Source of the DNA: an uncultured Pelagibacteraceae bacterium | GTDB lineage: Bacteria; Pseudomonadota; Alphaproteobacteria; Pelagibacterales; Pelagibacteraceae | NCBI GenBank assembly: GCA_902633185.1 | Contig: CACPFN010000003.1 | Location: 1 to 64,000 of the forward strand | DNA: 64,000 bases | Direction of reading: 5' to 3' | Shown here: positions 55,614 to 64,000 of the stretch, in pieces | How positions within the stretch are numbered: position 1 is the first letter of the stretch | Layout: the number at the start of each line of letters is the position of its first letter | Translations under genes and position numbers: made by a program | The notes under the pieces: generated by a model | What the model was told of the DNA's origin: nothing | The model's database searches: none | What the model saw: the letters and a program-made list of their open reading frames with translations, nothing else

Positions 55614-56615
55614 ATGGCGGACTCATTTAAAGCAGTTGTAATAAACAATCAGAACGAAAATTTTACAAGAGAAGTCAAAGAATTAAGTATAGACCATTTT
55701 AAAGATGGTGAGGTGCTAGTTAAGATAGATTATTCTGATCTCAATTGGAAAGATGCAATGATACTAAAAGATGGTGGCAAATTAGTAAAAGAGTATCCAA
55801 GAATACCTGGTATTGATTTTTCTGGAACTGTTGCACAAGGTGATGGTGAAGAATTTAAAGAAGGAGACAGAGTTATATTAACAGGTTGTAGAGCAGGAGA
55901 ACTTTTTGATGGTGGATATTCTCAATACGCAAAAGTTAAAAAGGATCATATTACAAAAACACCTGAGGGAATGACAAATAAACAAGCAATGATTCTGGGA
56001 ACTGCTGGTCTTACAGGTTTGTTATGTGCCTTTGCAGTTAAAGCAAGAGAGGAACTATTGATGCAGTCAAAAGTTAATGATGTATTAGTAACTGGTTCTA
56101 CAGGAGGCGTTGGAATGGTGGCAGTTATGGTTCTTGCTAAAATGGGTATTAATGTTACAGCGATAACTGGTAAACCAGATAAAGCAGATTATCTAAAAGA
56201 ACTTGGTGCTAAAAACGTTATAGATCGTAAAGAATTTGAAGGTGAAGCAAGATTAATAGATAAAGGAACATGGGATGGTGTTGTAGATACTGTGGGTGGT
56301 AACATTTTATCTAATGCAATAGCTCAAACTAAACCAAAAGGAATTGTTGCTATATGTGGAAATGCTAGTGGCAATAAATTAAATACTTCAGTAATTCCAT
56401 TTATTTTAAGAGCAGTCAAATTATGGGGAGTAGACTCGGTTAATATCAGTAAAAAAAGAAAAGAGTTTGTATGGGGAGAATTTCCTGCTTTGCTAGATTT
56501 TGATATTTTAGAAAAATCAGTAAATACTATTGGATTAGATGAATTATTAAATGTCTATCCTGATATATTAAAAGGAAATTTAAAAAATAAAATTGTAGTG
56601 GATGTAAATAAATAA
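55614..56615 (+). CDS. acuI: Acrylyl-CoA reductase-type MDR protein
   Basis: 333 residues. The YhdH/AcuI-type MDR fold is seen: W-K-D-A-M near residue 44, G-I-D-F-S-G-T-V, and a NADPH site T-G-S-T-G-G-V-G (about 161-168). No catalytic or structural zinc Cys pattern is seen, as expected. AcuI reduces acryloyl-CoA to propionyl-CoA, a step that detoxifies acrylate from DMSP. Its stop overlaps the LysR start (TAATG). A quinone-reductase-like role is the alternative. Confidence 0.8.
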   Translation: MADSFKAVVINNQNENFTREVKELSIDHFKDGEVLVKIDYSDLNWKDAMILKDGGKLVKEYPRIPGIDFSGTVAQGDGEEFKEGDRVILTGCRAGELFDGGYSQYAKVKKDHITKTPEGMTNKQAMILGTAGLTGLLCAFAVKAREELLMQSKVNDVLVTGSTGGVGMVAVMVLAKMGINVTAITGKPDKADYLKELGAKNVIDRKEFEGEARLIDKGTWDGVVDTVGGNILSNAIAQTKPKGIVAICGNASGNKLNTSVIPFILRAVKLWGVDSVNISKKRKEFVWGEFPALLDFDILEKSVNTIGLDELLNVYPDILKGNLKNKIVVDVNK

Positions 56616-57505
56616 TGGATTGGGATAAATTAAAGATTTTTCATGCAGTTGCTGAGGCAGGTAGCTTTACTAGTGCAACAGTAATTCTAAATCTAAGTCA
56701 ATCTGCAATTAGTAGACAAATTCAATCTTTAGAAGATGACTTAAAAGTTAAGTTATTTGAGAGACATGCTAGAGGATTAACTCTTACAGAAAATGGAGAA
56801 TATGTATTTAAAACAGCTCATGAAGTTATCTCCAAATTAAAAGAAGTAGAAACAACTTTAGGAGACAAAAAAACCAAACCTTCTGGAAAATTATCAGTAA
56901 CAACTGTAGTAAGTTTTGGAACAACCTGGTTAACACCAAGAATACAAGAATTTATGCAGCTAAATCCTGAGATTGAAGTTGAACTCATATTTGATGATAG
57001 AGAGCTAGATTTAAGCACAAGACAAGCGGATATTGGAATATTTATGAGAAGACCAAAACAACTTAATTACATTCAAAAAAAGCTAATAGATATTAATTAT
57101 CACATCTATGGATCACCAAAATACCTTGAAAAACATGGATATCCTAAGACAATTAATGACTTGAATAAGCATAACTTTATTTCATTTGGTAGAGGAGCTC
57201 CATCCCCAGTTTATAATCCAGATTGGGCATTAAAACTTGGAATGAAAGATAACAAAAAAAGAAAAACTGTTATGAGAGTGAATAGTGTTTATGGTTTACT
57301 ATTAGCCGTTCAAAGTGGCGTAGGGTTAGCTGCAATTCCAGATTACTTAACTGTCAAACAACCAAATATAGTAAAAGTATTACCTAGTGTTCAAGGTCCA
57401 ACTACAGAGGCACACTTTGTGTACCCTCAATCACTTAAAAATGTTGCTAGAGTCCAAGCTTTTAGAAATTTCCTTTATAGTAAAATTTCAGAGTGGGAAT
57501 TTTAA
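56615..57505 (+). CDS. LysR-type transcriptional regulator
   Basis: 296 residues. The N-terminal HTH is classic: F-H-A-V-A-E-A-G-S-F-T-S-A-T ... L-S-Q-S-A-I-S-R-Q-I (about residues 9-38), then the LysR substrate-binding domain from about residue 90. It is translated with acuI (TAATG), unlike most LysR genes that are divergent from their target. The effector is unknown; control of acuI is the simplest guess. Confidence 0.88.
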   Translation: MDWDKLKIFHAVAEAGSFTSATVILNLSQSAISRQIQSLEDDLKVKLFERHARGLTLTENGEYVFKTAHEVISKLKEVETTLGDKKTKPSGKLSVTTVVSFGTTWLTPRIQEFMQLNPEIEVELIFDDRELDLSTRQADIGIFMRRPKQLNYIQKKLIDINYHIYGSPKYLEKHGYPKTINDLNKHNFISFGRGAPSPVYNPDWALKLGMKDNKKRKTVMRVNSVYGLLLAVQSGVGLAAIPDYLTVKQPNIVKVLPSVQGPTTEAHFVYPQSLKNVARVQAFRNFLYSKISEWEF

Positions 57506-57561
57506 ATAAATTATCCAAAAAACATTAATAATTGCGATTGATTATCAATTGCGACAATATT

Positions 57562-57580
57562 GCAATTGATAATCATTTTC
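57562..57580. promoter_or_regulatory. Fur-box-like site upstream of the iron transporter
   Basis: GCAATTGATAATCATTTTC matches 15 of 19 positions of the Fur consensus GATAATGATAATCATTATC. A second element, TTGATTATCAA at 57538-57548, and a GTTATCAT half-site at 57591-57598 flank it. The site overlaps a plausible -35/spacer (TTGCAA near 57560, GAGAAT near 57584), so bound Fur would block transcription when iron is plentiful. Confidence 0.75.
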
Positions 57581-57650
57581 ATTGAGAATAGTTATCATCC
57601 GCATTGCAGGACAAAATACGTTTAATATAAATATAAATTTAAGGAGTAGA

Positions 57651-58673
57651 ATGAGAAAATTAACAATAATTTCATTGTTTTTTGCTTTAATTTCAAGTTT
57701 TACGATTGCAGCTGAGGTCAATATTTTTAGTGCTAGACACTATGATTCTGACATTCAATTATATGAAAAGTTTACAGCAGCAACAGGAATTAAAGTAAAC
57801 GTCGTATCAGGTAAAGATAAAGCCCTGCAGAAAAGAATTACTGAAGAGGGAGCAGATTGTGTTGGAGATTTATACATCACAGCTGATGCTGGAAGACTTG
57901 GTGCATTTGCAGCAAAAGGAATGATGCAAAATGCAGGCTGGTCAAAAGCTATTAAGGATGCAGTTCCATCGCAATTCAGATCTGCAAAATGGACTGGAAT
58001 AGCTAAAAGAGCAAGAATAATTTATTACTCACCTGAAAGAGTAAATGCAAACGAACTTAATGGCATGACTTACGAAGGTCTAGCTGATTCAAAATGGAAA
58101 GGTAGATTAGTAATAAGAAAATCTAACAACATTTATAACCAATCTTTAGTTGCTTCACTTGTTAAAAATAATGGTAAAGCTAAAACTGCAGAGTGGTCTA
58201 AAGCTGTCGTAGCAAACATGGCAAGAACTCCAAAAGGTAATGACCGTGCTCAAATCATGGCTGTTGCTGCAGGAGAAGCTGATATTGCTGTTGCAAACAC
58301 GTACTATCATGCGTTGATGTTATCTGGAAAAAAAGGTGCTGAACAACAAGAAGCAGCAAAAAAAGTAATGCCTTTTTTCCCGAATCAACAAGATAGAGGA
58401 ACGCACATTAATATTAGTGGAGCTGGTATGCTTAAACATGCACCAAACAAAGCTAATGCTGTAAAATTAGTTGAGTTTTTATTATCAACAGAGGCTCAAA
58501 ATCATATTGTAAATAATACTTTTGAGTATCCAATGATTGGCGGTGTAACACCTAATGATTTAGTTCCAGGCAAAGAGATGAACTTTGTAATGGATACTAA
58601 AACAAATGTTAAGTCTTATGGTGCAAAACAAGCAGATGCATTAGAAGTAATGTTAGCTGCTGGTTGGAAATAA
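57651..58673 (+). CDS. Fe(III) ABC transporter substrate-binding protein
   Basis: 340 residues when started at 57651, chosen because AAGGAG is 5 bases upstream and it begins a clean signal peptide (cleavage near A-A-E at about residue 20). A longer in-frame start at 57582 falls inside the regulatory region. The FbpA/FutA fold is seen, with A-R-H-Y at the start of the mature part and N-T-Y-Y-H iron-binding tyrosines near residue 220. It binds Fe(III) in the periplasm for the permease genes that follow. Confidence 0.9.
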   Translation: MRKLTIISLFFALISSFTIAAEVNIFSARHYDSDIQLYEKFTAATGIKVNVVSGKDKALQKRITEEGADCVGDLYITADAGRLGAFAAKGMMQNAGWSKAIKDAVPSQFRSAKWTGIAKRARIIYYSPERVNANELNGMTYEGLADSKWKGRLVIRKSNNIYNQSLVASLVKNNGKAKTAEWSKAVVANMARTPKGNDRAQIMAVAAGEADIAVANTYYHALMLSGKKGAEQQEAAKKVMPFFPNQQDRGTHINISGAGMLKHAPNKANAVKLVEFLLSTEAQNHIVNNTFEYPMIGGVTPNDLVPGKEMNFVMDTKTNVKSYGAKQADALEVMLAAGWK

Positions 58674-58847
58674 ATGACAGCTGTAAAAAAAAAATTTACT
58701 ACGGAAGTTGATTATAATAAATCTACCAAAGCCTGTCCTGCATGTGCTTCGGAGTGTGAAAAAATCAATAAACGAATAAATAATAGAAAATTGTCTGAAA
58801 TTAAAACTAAGGAGGTTCCGCATATCCTAAAAGTATTTAATTTTTGA
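58674..58847 (+). CDS. Small Cys-rich protein in the iron operon
   Basis: 57 residues, starting directly after the binding-protein stop. It contains C-P-A-C-A-S-E-C (residues 21-28), a tight Cys group able to bind metal, between Lys-rich arms. No signal peptide. Its place between iron-uptake genes suggests a metal or redox role; function unknown. Support for coding is position, a good length and Cys spacing. Confidence 0.55.
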   Translation: MTAVKKKFTTEVDYNKSTKACPACASECEKINKRINNRKLSEIKTKEVPHILKVFNF

Positions 58848-58859
58848 TTTCTAAAGTTT

Positions 58860-58897
58860 GTGCCTATGGTTTGGTCTCCTAAACCATGGGCACTTTT
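58860..58897 (+). terminator. Strong hairpin with T-run after the iron-binding gene pair
   Basis: GTGCC, then ATGGTTT, pair with AAACCAT and GGCAC around a short loop, and TTTT follows. The short T run makes it a weak terminator or an RNA-processing/stabilising hairpin. It lies between the binding-protein unit and the permease gene, so it may set their ratio. Confidence 0.6.
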
Positions 58898-58929
58898 GAT
58901 TTTCATGATTATAAGGCGGATTATAATAT

Positions 58930-59886
58930 ATGAAATTTAATTCCTGGTACTTATCCTCTTTTATAGTCTCATTTATTGTCGCAATTCCAATTCTAACTGT
59001 GTTTGTAAGTTTCTTCCAAGAAACAACAAATTACTACGATATATTAAAAAATACTTTTTTAATTGAATACATCTATAACTCTTTAATATTACTTGTTGGA
59101 GTATTGATACTTACCTTAATTTTAGGTGTTGGATGTGCTTATGTAGTTTCATTTTATGATTTTCCAGGTGTTAAATTTTTTAAATGGGCCTTAATATTAT
59201 CTTTTGCAGTACCTGCTTATATTTATGCTTATTCATTAACAGCTTTTTTTGAAAACTTTGGAACACTGTATTCAATTTTAAAATCTCTATTTGGACCTGG
59301 TGAATATAATCAATCCATCCCAAAATTTGATGGTATGCTTGGTGCTATTTTATCAGTTTCTTTTTCCCTATTTGGATATGTTTACGTTCTAACTAGAGCA
59401 TCTTTTCATTATCAGTCTCAAAATTTAATTGAATTAGGACAAAATCTTGGTTTTTCGAAATACAAATCTTTTTTTAAAATTATTTTACCATCTGCAAGAC
59501 CAGCAATAGTTGCTGGATTAGCCTTAGTTGCAATGGAAACATTATCAGATTTTGGCGCAGTGTCGTTTTTTGGAATAGCAACTCTTACAACAGGAATATA
59601 TGACTCATGGATATCTTTTGATGATTTAGCTTTTGCAAATCAACTTTCATTTTTTTTGCTATTATTTATTTTAGGTCTCTTTTTTATTGAAAATATCTCG
59701 AGAAAACGTGCTCAATATCACTCTCCAATTAAAGGTGGTATTAAAGAAAAGAAGAAAATTAAACTAAATTTTTCTAAAGGGACTTTGACTTTTGGGTTTT
59801 GTTTTTTAGTATTTTTTTATAAGTTTTCTATTTCCTGTTTTACAAATGTTATATTGGACAATAATTTTTCCAAAAAATTTATTTGA
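58930..59886 (+). CDS. Fe(III) ABC permease, N-terminal part (frame broken)
   Basis: 318 codons are open, but the last part is out of frame after a T7 run at 59812-59818. Up to there it reads as the first half of an FbpB-type permease with its first BPD module (E-L-G-Q-N-L-G-F-S EAA-like loop near residue 170). With six Ts instead of seven, the frame continues into the next open frame and gives one 536-residue protein, the normal size for two-module FbpB permeases. It is either a sequencing error, a real mutation, or a slippage site. Confidence 0.8.
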   Translation: MKFNSWYLSSFIVSFIVAIPILTVFVSFFQETTNYYDILKNTFLIEYIYNSLILLVGVLILTLILGVGCAYVVSFYDFPGVKFFKWALILSFAVPAYIYAYSLTAFFENFGTLYSILKSLFGPGEYNQSIPKFDGMLGAILSVSFSLFGYVYVLTRASFHYQSQNLIELGQNLGFSKYKSFFKIILPSARPAIVAGLALVAMETLSDFGAVSFFGIATLTTGIYDSWISFDDLAFANQLSFFLLLFILGLFFIENISRKRAQYHSPIKGGIKEKKKIKLNFSKGTLTFGFCFLVFFYKFSISCFTNVILDNNFSKKFI

Positions 59887-60541
59887 TTTAAATACCTTTC
59901 AATTGTTTTCAAACACCATTTATTTAGTTTTTTTATCTAGTATCGTATTAGTAGTTTTTTCATTTATTTCAAATTATGGAAATAGAGTAACTAAAAGTAA
60001 ATTTTTAAACTTTCTTACAACATTTTCTATTACAGGATATGCGATCCCTGGGGTAATTTTAGCTGTTGCATTCATCACTTTTATTGCTTGGTTTGATAAT
60101 ACTTTTGTTAAAGCCTTTGAATTTAATTCTATTAAGAAAATATTTATAGGATCTATTTTTGGTTTAGTGATAGTTTATTTTATAAGATTTTATTCACTAG
60201 CTTACAATGGACTGAAAACTGGCTACGAAAGGATTAATAGGTCAATTGACGAGAGTTCTTATCTCCTTGGTTACTCTAAAATAAAAACTTTCCTAGGAAT
60301 TCATGTTCCTTATTTAAAAAATTCTGTATTTCTAATAGGAATATTGATCACGATAGAAGTAATAAAAGAATTGCCTATAACTTTAATTTTAAGACCATTT
60401 AACTTTGAAACATTCGCTACAACAGCATATATTTTTGCATCTCAAGATCTTTTAGAGGCAGCAGCAGTTCCATCATTATTCTTGATATTAATTGCAAGTA
60501 CATTTATTTTGATTACATCTAAATTTATTTTGAAAGACTGA
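59846..60541 (+). CDS. Fe(III) ABC permease, C-terminal part (frame broken)
   Basis: 231 residues covering the second BPD module, with an S-Y-L-L-G-Y-S EAA-like loop near residue 140. The native protein should begin upstream, since the bases before the ATG encode I-S-F-L-F-P-V-L-Q in the same frame. The ATG at 59846 has no good ribosome site, so separate translation is doubtful. It overlaps the ATPase gene start by one base. Confidence 0.8.
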   Translation: MLYWTIIFPKNLFDLNTFQLFSNTIYLVFLSSIVLVVFSFISNYGNRVTKSKFLNFLTTFSITGYAIPGVILAVAFITFIAWFDNTFVKAFEFNSIKKIFIGSIFGLVIVYFIRFYSLAYNGLKTGYERINRSIDESSYLLGYSKIKTFLGIHVPYLKNSVFLIGILITIEVIKELPITLILRPFNFETFATTAYIFASQDLLEAAAVPSLFLILIASTFILITSKFILKD

Positions 60542-61596
60542 TGGCCAATAATTTTTTTGAAATCGATAATGTATCTTTTGCTGCTGGTGGAAAAAATAAA
60601 GTTAATAACGTTTCTTTAAAAATTGAAAATGAAGGTGAAATTGTATGTTTGCTTGGTCCCTCTGGCATAGGCAAAACTACAATGTTAAGAACTATTGCAG
60701 GTCTAGAAAAAATTAATAAAGGTAAAATTAATTTAAAAGGCAGAACACTTTCATCACAAAATATTCATATTGAGCCAGAAAATCGAAATATAGCTCTATC
60801 TTTTCAAGAAAACAGTTTATTTCCTCATTACAATATAGAAAAAAATATTAATCTTGGCTCCGATAGAGTGAAAAATCAAAAGAAAATAGAAACTAAAGAA
60901 ATTATTGATTTTTTAAATTTAAACAAAATATTAAATAAATTTCCTCATGAAATAAGTGCTGGCGAAGCACAAAGAGCTTCTTTAGCAAGATCTTTAGTCT
61001 CTCAACCAGATTTATTAATGCTTGATGAGCCGTTATCAAATGTAGACCAAAGTTTTAAAGAGGAAATTCAAGTTGAATTAAAACAAATTTTAACAAATTC
61101 TAAAATCACGACAATTATTGTTACCCACGACTCATATGAAGCTTTTTACCTGGGTAGCAAATGTGGAATAATTTTAGACGGTGAGTTAAAGCAATATGAC
61201 GATCCATATAATGTTTATCATTTACCAAATTCAGTAGAAGTAGTTAATTTTTTAAATAGAGGCACATTAATACCAGCAGAAGTTACCAGTCCGAAAAGTC
61301 TTGAAAATGAAGATTTAGGTACAATAACTGGAAATTTCGCTAGACCGTTCCCAATAGGATCTAAAGTAAAACTTTTAATACAGCCAGAAGACTTACAGCA
61401 TGATGACGCGAGCAATCTAAAACTTGAAGTAGTAGATAGAAAATTCAGAGGATCAAATTTTATTTATACTTTAAAAACATTAAGTAATAAATTAATACCA
61501 GTTTTTGTGCATTCTCATCATATTCATCAACATGAAGTCGATGAAAAATTTGGTATAAAAAGACCCATCCATATCGATCATATTGTTTGCTTTTAA
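60541..61596 (+). CDS. Fe(III) ABC transporter ATP-binding protein
   Basis: 351 residues. Walker A G-P-S-G-I-G-K-T-T is at residues 39-47; Walker B is L-M-L-D-E-P. The signature reads I-S-A-G-E-A-Q-R rather than L-S-G-G-Q, a modest departure. A TOBE-like C-terminal domain (about 245-350) ends in a His-rich H-S-H-H-I-H-Q-H segment that might bind metal. It completes the binding-protein, permease and ATPase set. Confidence 0.85.
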   Translation: MANNFFEIDNVSFAAGGKNKVNNVSLKIENEGEIVCLLGPSGIGKTTMLRTIAGLEKINKGKINLKGRTLSSQNIHIEPENRNIALSFQENSLFPHYNIEKNINLGSDRVKNQKKIETKEIIDFLNLNKILNKFPHEISAGEAQRASLARSLVSQPDLLMLDEPLSNVDQSFKEEIQVELKQILTNSKITTIIVTHDSYEAFYLGSKCGIILDGELKQYDDPYNVYHLPNSVEVVNFLNRGTLIPAEVTSPKSLENEDLGTITGNFARPFPIGSKVKLLIQPEDLQHDDASNLKLEVVDRKFRGSNFIYTLKTLSNKLIPVFVHSHHIHQHEVDEKFGIKRPIHIDHIVCF

Positions 61597-61622
61597 ATTT
61601 AATTATATAAATCCAAATATGT

Positions 61623-64000
61623 ATGAAAGAGTTACCTAAAAGTACTAAAGTAGTTGTTATAGGGGGAGGTGTTGCTGGTACATCATGCGCTTATCATCTT
61701 GCAAAATTTGGATGGAAAGATGTTGTTTTACTTGAAAGAGATTTACTTACTTCAGGAACTACTTGGCATGCAGCAGGTCTTCTAGGTCAATTAGGTGCAT
61801 CATCAACAATTACAAAAATAAGAAAATATTCTTTAGATCTTTATAAAGATTTAGAGAAGACTACAGGATTATCGACTGGAATGAAGCAAAATGGTGCAAT
61901 TACAGTTGCATCTACTAAAGAAAGAATGCAAGAATTACTAAGACAGGCAACAGCTGCTCAATTATCAGATGTTGAAGTAGAAGTTCTAGATAAAAAACGT
62001 TTGAAGGAATTGTATCCCGTATTACATAGTGAAGATATTTTAGGTGGTGTTTACATGCCAAAAGATGGTCAAGCGGATCCAGTTGGAGTAACAAATGTTC
62101 TTGCAAAAGCTGCAAGAATGGAGGGTGCAAAGATTTTTGAAAAAACTCCTGTAAAAAAAATTTTAATCAAGAATTCTAGAATTAGTGGGGTAGAAACTGA
62201 TAAAGGTGTCATCGATTGTGAATACGTTGTTATGGCAACAGGAATGTGGTCAAGACAATTAGGTGAAGAAATAAATGTAAGTGTACCTTTATATCCAAAC
62301 GAGCATTTTTATATCATTACAGAACCAATAAAAGACTTACCTCAAAATCTTCCAGTACTCAGAGATTATAATGCTTGTTTATATTTAAAAGAAGATGCTG
62401 GAAAGATGCTTGTAGGTATTTTTGAACCAAAGGCAAAACCGGCATTTAAAGAAACAGGAAGAGTTCCAGACAATTTTTCATTTGGTGAGTTACCAGATGA
62501 TTTTGATCACTTTGAACCTTATTTAGAAAAATCATTTCATAGATTACCAATGTTAGAAAGTGCAGGAATAAGAAAATTTTTCTCAGGCCCAGAGTCTTTT
62601 ACTCCAGATACTCAGTATTTATTAGGAGAAACTCCTGAAGTAAAAAATTTATATACATGCTGTGGCTTCAATAGCATCGGAATTGCTAGTTCAGGAGGAG
62701 CGGGTAGAGTTACTGCTGAATGGATGATGAATGGACATATTAACGAAGATTTATTTTCAGTGGATATTAAGAGATTTCAGAAATTTCACTCCTCAAAAAA
62801 TTTCATTATGGAAAGAGTTACAGAAACGCTTGGAGATTTGTATGGAATGCATTGGCCATTTAAACAACACAATACAGCAAGAAATCAAAAGCTTTTACCT
62901 TATCACGAAGAATTAAAAAATGCTGGAGCTTGTTTTGGAGTTGAGGGAGGTTTTGAAAGACCTATGTGGTATTCATTAAATGGTAAAGAGCCTAAGTATG
63001 AATATAGTTTTAATTATCAAAATTGGTATCCATCAGCAAAGCATGAAACTTTAAATGCAAGAAAAAATGTTGGACTTTTTGATTTTTCAACTTTCTCTAA
63101 GTTTGACTTAAAAGGTGAAAAAACACACCAAGAATTGCAAAAGTTATGTACCGCTAACATTAAAAATGAGATTGGAAAAACAACATATACTCATATGCTG
63201 AATGAAGATGGTGGAATAGAAACAGACTTAACTATTGTATGTGTGGATAAAAACTTTTTTAGAGTTGTAAGCTCTGCAGCTACAAGAGAACACGATAAAT
63301 ACCATATCTTAAAATATTTAGATGAAGACGTATCTTTTAAAGATGTAACAGAAGATATTTGTTGTTTAGGATTGTTTGGTCCAAAGAGTAGAGAGATGAT
63401 CTCAAAAATAAGCAATGATGATTTTAGTAACGATAAATTTAAGTTTGGAACTGGAAAGTTCATAATGATAAATGGTGTTAAAGTTTGGGCTCAACGACTT
63501 TCTTATGTTGGTGAATTAGGATTTGAGCTTTATGTTGATTCAAGTTTAGCTAAGGATTTATATGAAATTCTAATTGAAGAAGGGAAAAACTTCGAACTAT
63601 CTCATTGTGGAATGCATGCAATGGATATTATGAGAATGGAAAGTGGATTTGTTCACTGGGGACATGACATATCACCAGAAGAAAATCAGTATCAAGCAGG
63701 TTTAAAATTTGCAATTAGTTATAAGAAAAATATAAACTTTATTGGAAAAGATGCTTTGTTAAAAATTAAGGACCAAAAATTAGATAAAAGAATGATGATG
63801 TTTACTCTTAAATATAGCAAACCAGGTGAACCACTTTTACTACATGAGGAACCTATTTATATGGATAACAAAATAATTGGTAGAACAACTTCAGGAAATT
63901 ATTCTTTTTGTTATGATAAAAATCTTTCATTTGGATATGTCAATTCTGGAAATACTGTAGAAACATTAAAAGACAAAAATATATACATTGAAATTGAAAA
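61623..64000 (+). CDS. Second dimethylglycine dehydrogenase-type protein (C-terminus beyond window)
   Basis: About 792 codons are visible before the right edge, starting at an ATG 26 bases after the iron ATPase gene. The FAD motif G-G-G-V-A-G, T-W-H-A-A-G with the covalent-FAD His, and a GcvT domain (S-Y-V-G-E-L-G-F-E) parallel the 47687 gene. It is a paralogue of that protein, with a similar length, and probably oxidises another N-methylated amine. The nearby iron genes may be only neighbours. Confidence 0.85.
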   Translation, partial: MKELPKSTKVVVIGGGVAGTSCAYHLAKFGWKDVVLLERDLLTSGTTWHAAGLLGQLGASSTITKIRKYSLDLYKDLEKTTGLSTGMKQNGAITVASTKERMQELLRQATAAQLSDVEVEVLDKKRLKELYPVLHSEDILGGVYMPKDGQADPVGVTNVLAKAARMEGAKIFEKTPVKKILIKNSRISGVETDKGVIDCEYVVMATGMWSRQLGEEINVSVPLYPNEHFYIITEPIKDLPQNLPVLRDYNACLYLKEDAGKMLVGIFEPKAKPAFKETGRVPDNFSFGELPDDFDHFEPYLEKSFHRLPMLESAGIRKFFSGPESFTPDTQYLLGETPEVKNLYTCCGFNSIGIASSGGAGRVTAEWMMNGHINEDLFSVDIKRFQKFHSSKNFIMERVTETLGDLYGMHWPFKQHNTARNQKLLPYHEELKNAGACFGVEGGFERPMWYSLNGKEPKYEYSFNYQNWYPSAKHETLNARKNVGLFDFSTFSKFDLKGEKTHQELQKLCTANIKNEIGKTTYTHMLNEDGGIETDLTIVCVDKNFFRVVSSAATREHDKYHILKYLDEDVSFKDVTEDICCLGLFGPKSREMISKISNDDFSNDKFKFGTGKFIMINGVKVWAQRLSYVGELGFELYVDSSLAKDLYEILIEEGKNFELSHCGMHAMDIMRMESGFVHWGHDISPEENQYQAGLKFAISYKKNINFIGKDALLKIKDQKLDKRMMMFTLKYSKPGEPLLLHEEPIYMDNKIIGRTTSGNYSFCYDKNLSFGYVNSGNTVETLKDKNIYIEIE

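Noticed and set aside
57582..57650. Longer start for the Fe(III)-binding protein
   Set aside because: It lies over the Fur-type region, spoils the signal peptide and lacks a ribosome site; the ATG at 57651 has AAGGAG.
58712..58906. Antisense frame over the small Cys-rich gene
   Set aside because: No ribosome site or family likeness, and the plus-strand frame fits the operon better.
1..64000. tRNA, rRNA, CRISPR, riboswitch, insertion sequences or prophage
   Set aside because: Gaps are too short, and none shows a cloverleaf, repeat-spacer pattern, transposase or phage gene that I can recognise.

Overview
The window looks like a piece of a streamlined marine alphaproteobacterial genome, most probably SAR11 / 'Candidatus Pelagibacter' or a close relative. 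This rests on the very low GC content, gene spacing of a few bases, frequent TAATG and ATGA start-stop overlaps, and the gene content: TMAO uptake and demethylation, trimethylamine monooxygenase, sarcosine oxidase, dimethylglycine dehydrogenase-type enzymes, a formate-THF ligase and a periplasmic iron-binding protein. No rRNA, tRNA, CRISPR array, insertion sequence or phage gene was recognised. No gap between genes reaches 300 bases; the longest are about 140 bases, at 4709-4849 and 57506-57650.

Layout. 1-4708 (minus) holds a methylamine catabolic run: a glutamine-synthetase-family gene cut by the window edge (probably gmaS), an FAD amine oxidoreductase, a small MarR-like protein and a DUF1989-GcvT protein that matches TMAO demethylase (tdm). 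Divergent from it, 4850-10058 holds a betaine-type ABC transporter, probably tmoX-tmoV-tmoW for TMAO, interrupted by a MORN-repeat gene and a membrane-anchored gene. 10065-17306 is a sugar-type ABC operon with a GpsA-like dehydrogenase and a GH63-like hydrolase. 17316-22342 holds tmm (TMA to TMAO), an Fe-type alcohol dehydrogenase, a class I amidotransferase and fhs. 22464-27561 is soxBDAG. 27565-32310 holds a BT1-like transporter, two small genes, an SRAP gene and purEK.

32415-35812 is an atypical M19 'dipeptidase' followed by three poorly known genes. 36354-38576 (minus) pairs a GcvT-fold protein with a short MetF and is followed by two membrane proteins. 38681-46909 is a long same-strand run: egtB, egtD, a methyltransferase, a Rieske oxygenase, a short APS-kinase-like protein, a small nucleotidyltransferase, an enoyl-CoA hydratase homologue, a methanethiol-oxidase/SBP56 protein, a ferredoxin and two tandem CoA-binding proteins. 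46976-53466 holds two small exported or membrane genes, a dimethylglycine dehydrogenase, etfB, etfA and ETF-QO. 53467-57505 holds hisI, a 2OG oxygenase-like gene, a DUF2237 gene, folE, acuI and a LysR regulator. 57651-61596 is a Fur-type-regulated Fe(III) ABC transporter whose permease is split by one base in a T7 run, followed by a second dimethylglycine-dehydrogenase paralogue that runs off the right edge.

The common theme is oxidation of methyl groups from N-methylated and S-methylated compounds. At least five proteins carry a folate-binding GcvT-type domain (Tdm, SoxA, the 451-residue GcvT protein and two DMGDH paralogues). Electrons from dimethylglycine would leave through ETF and ETF-QO, and C1 units would pass through THF intermediates and Fhs. 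The most promising candidates for undescribed biology are the egtBD-Rieske-kinase-nucleotidyltransferase run, the GcvT+MetF pair of unknown substrate, and the sugar ABC operon with modified permeases and a GH63-like hydrolase.
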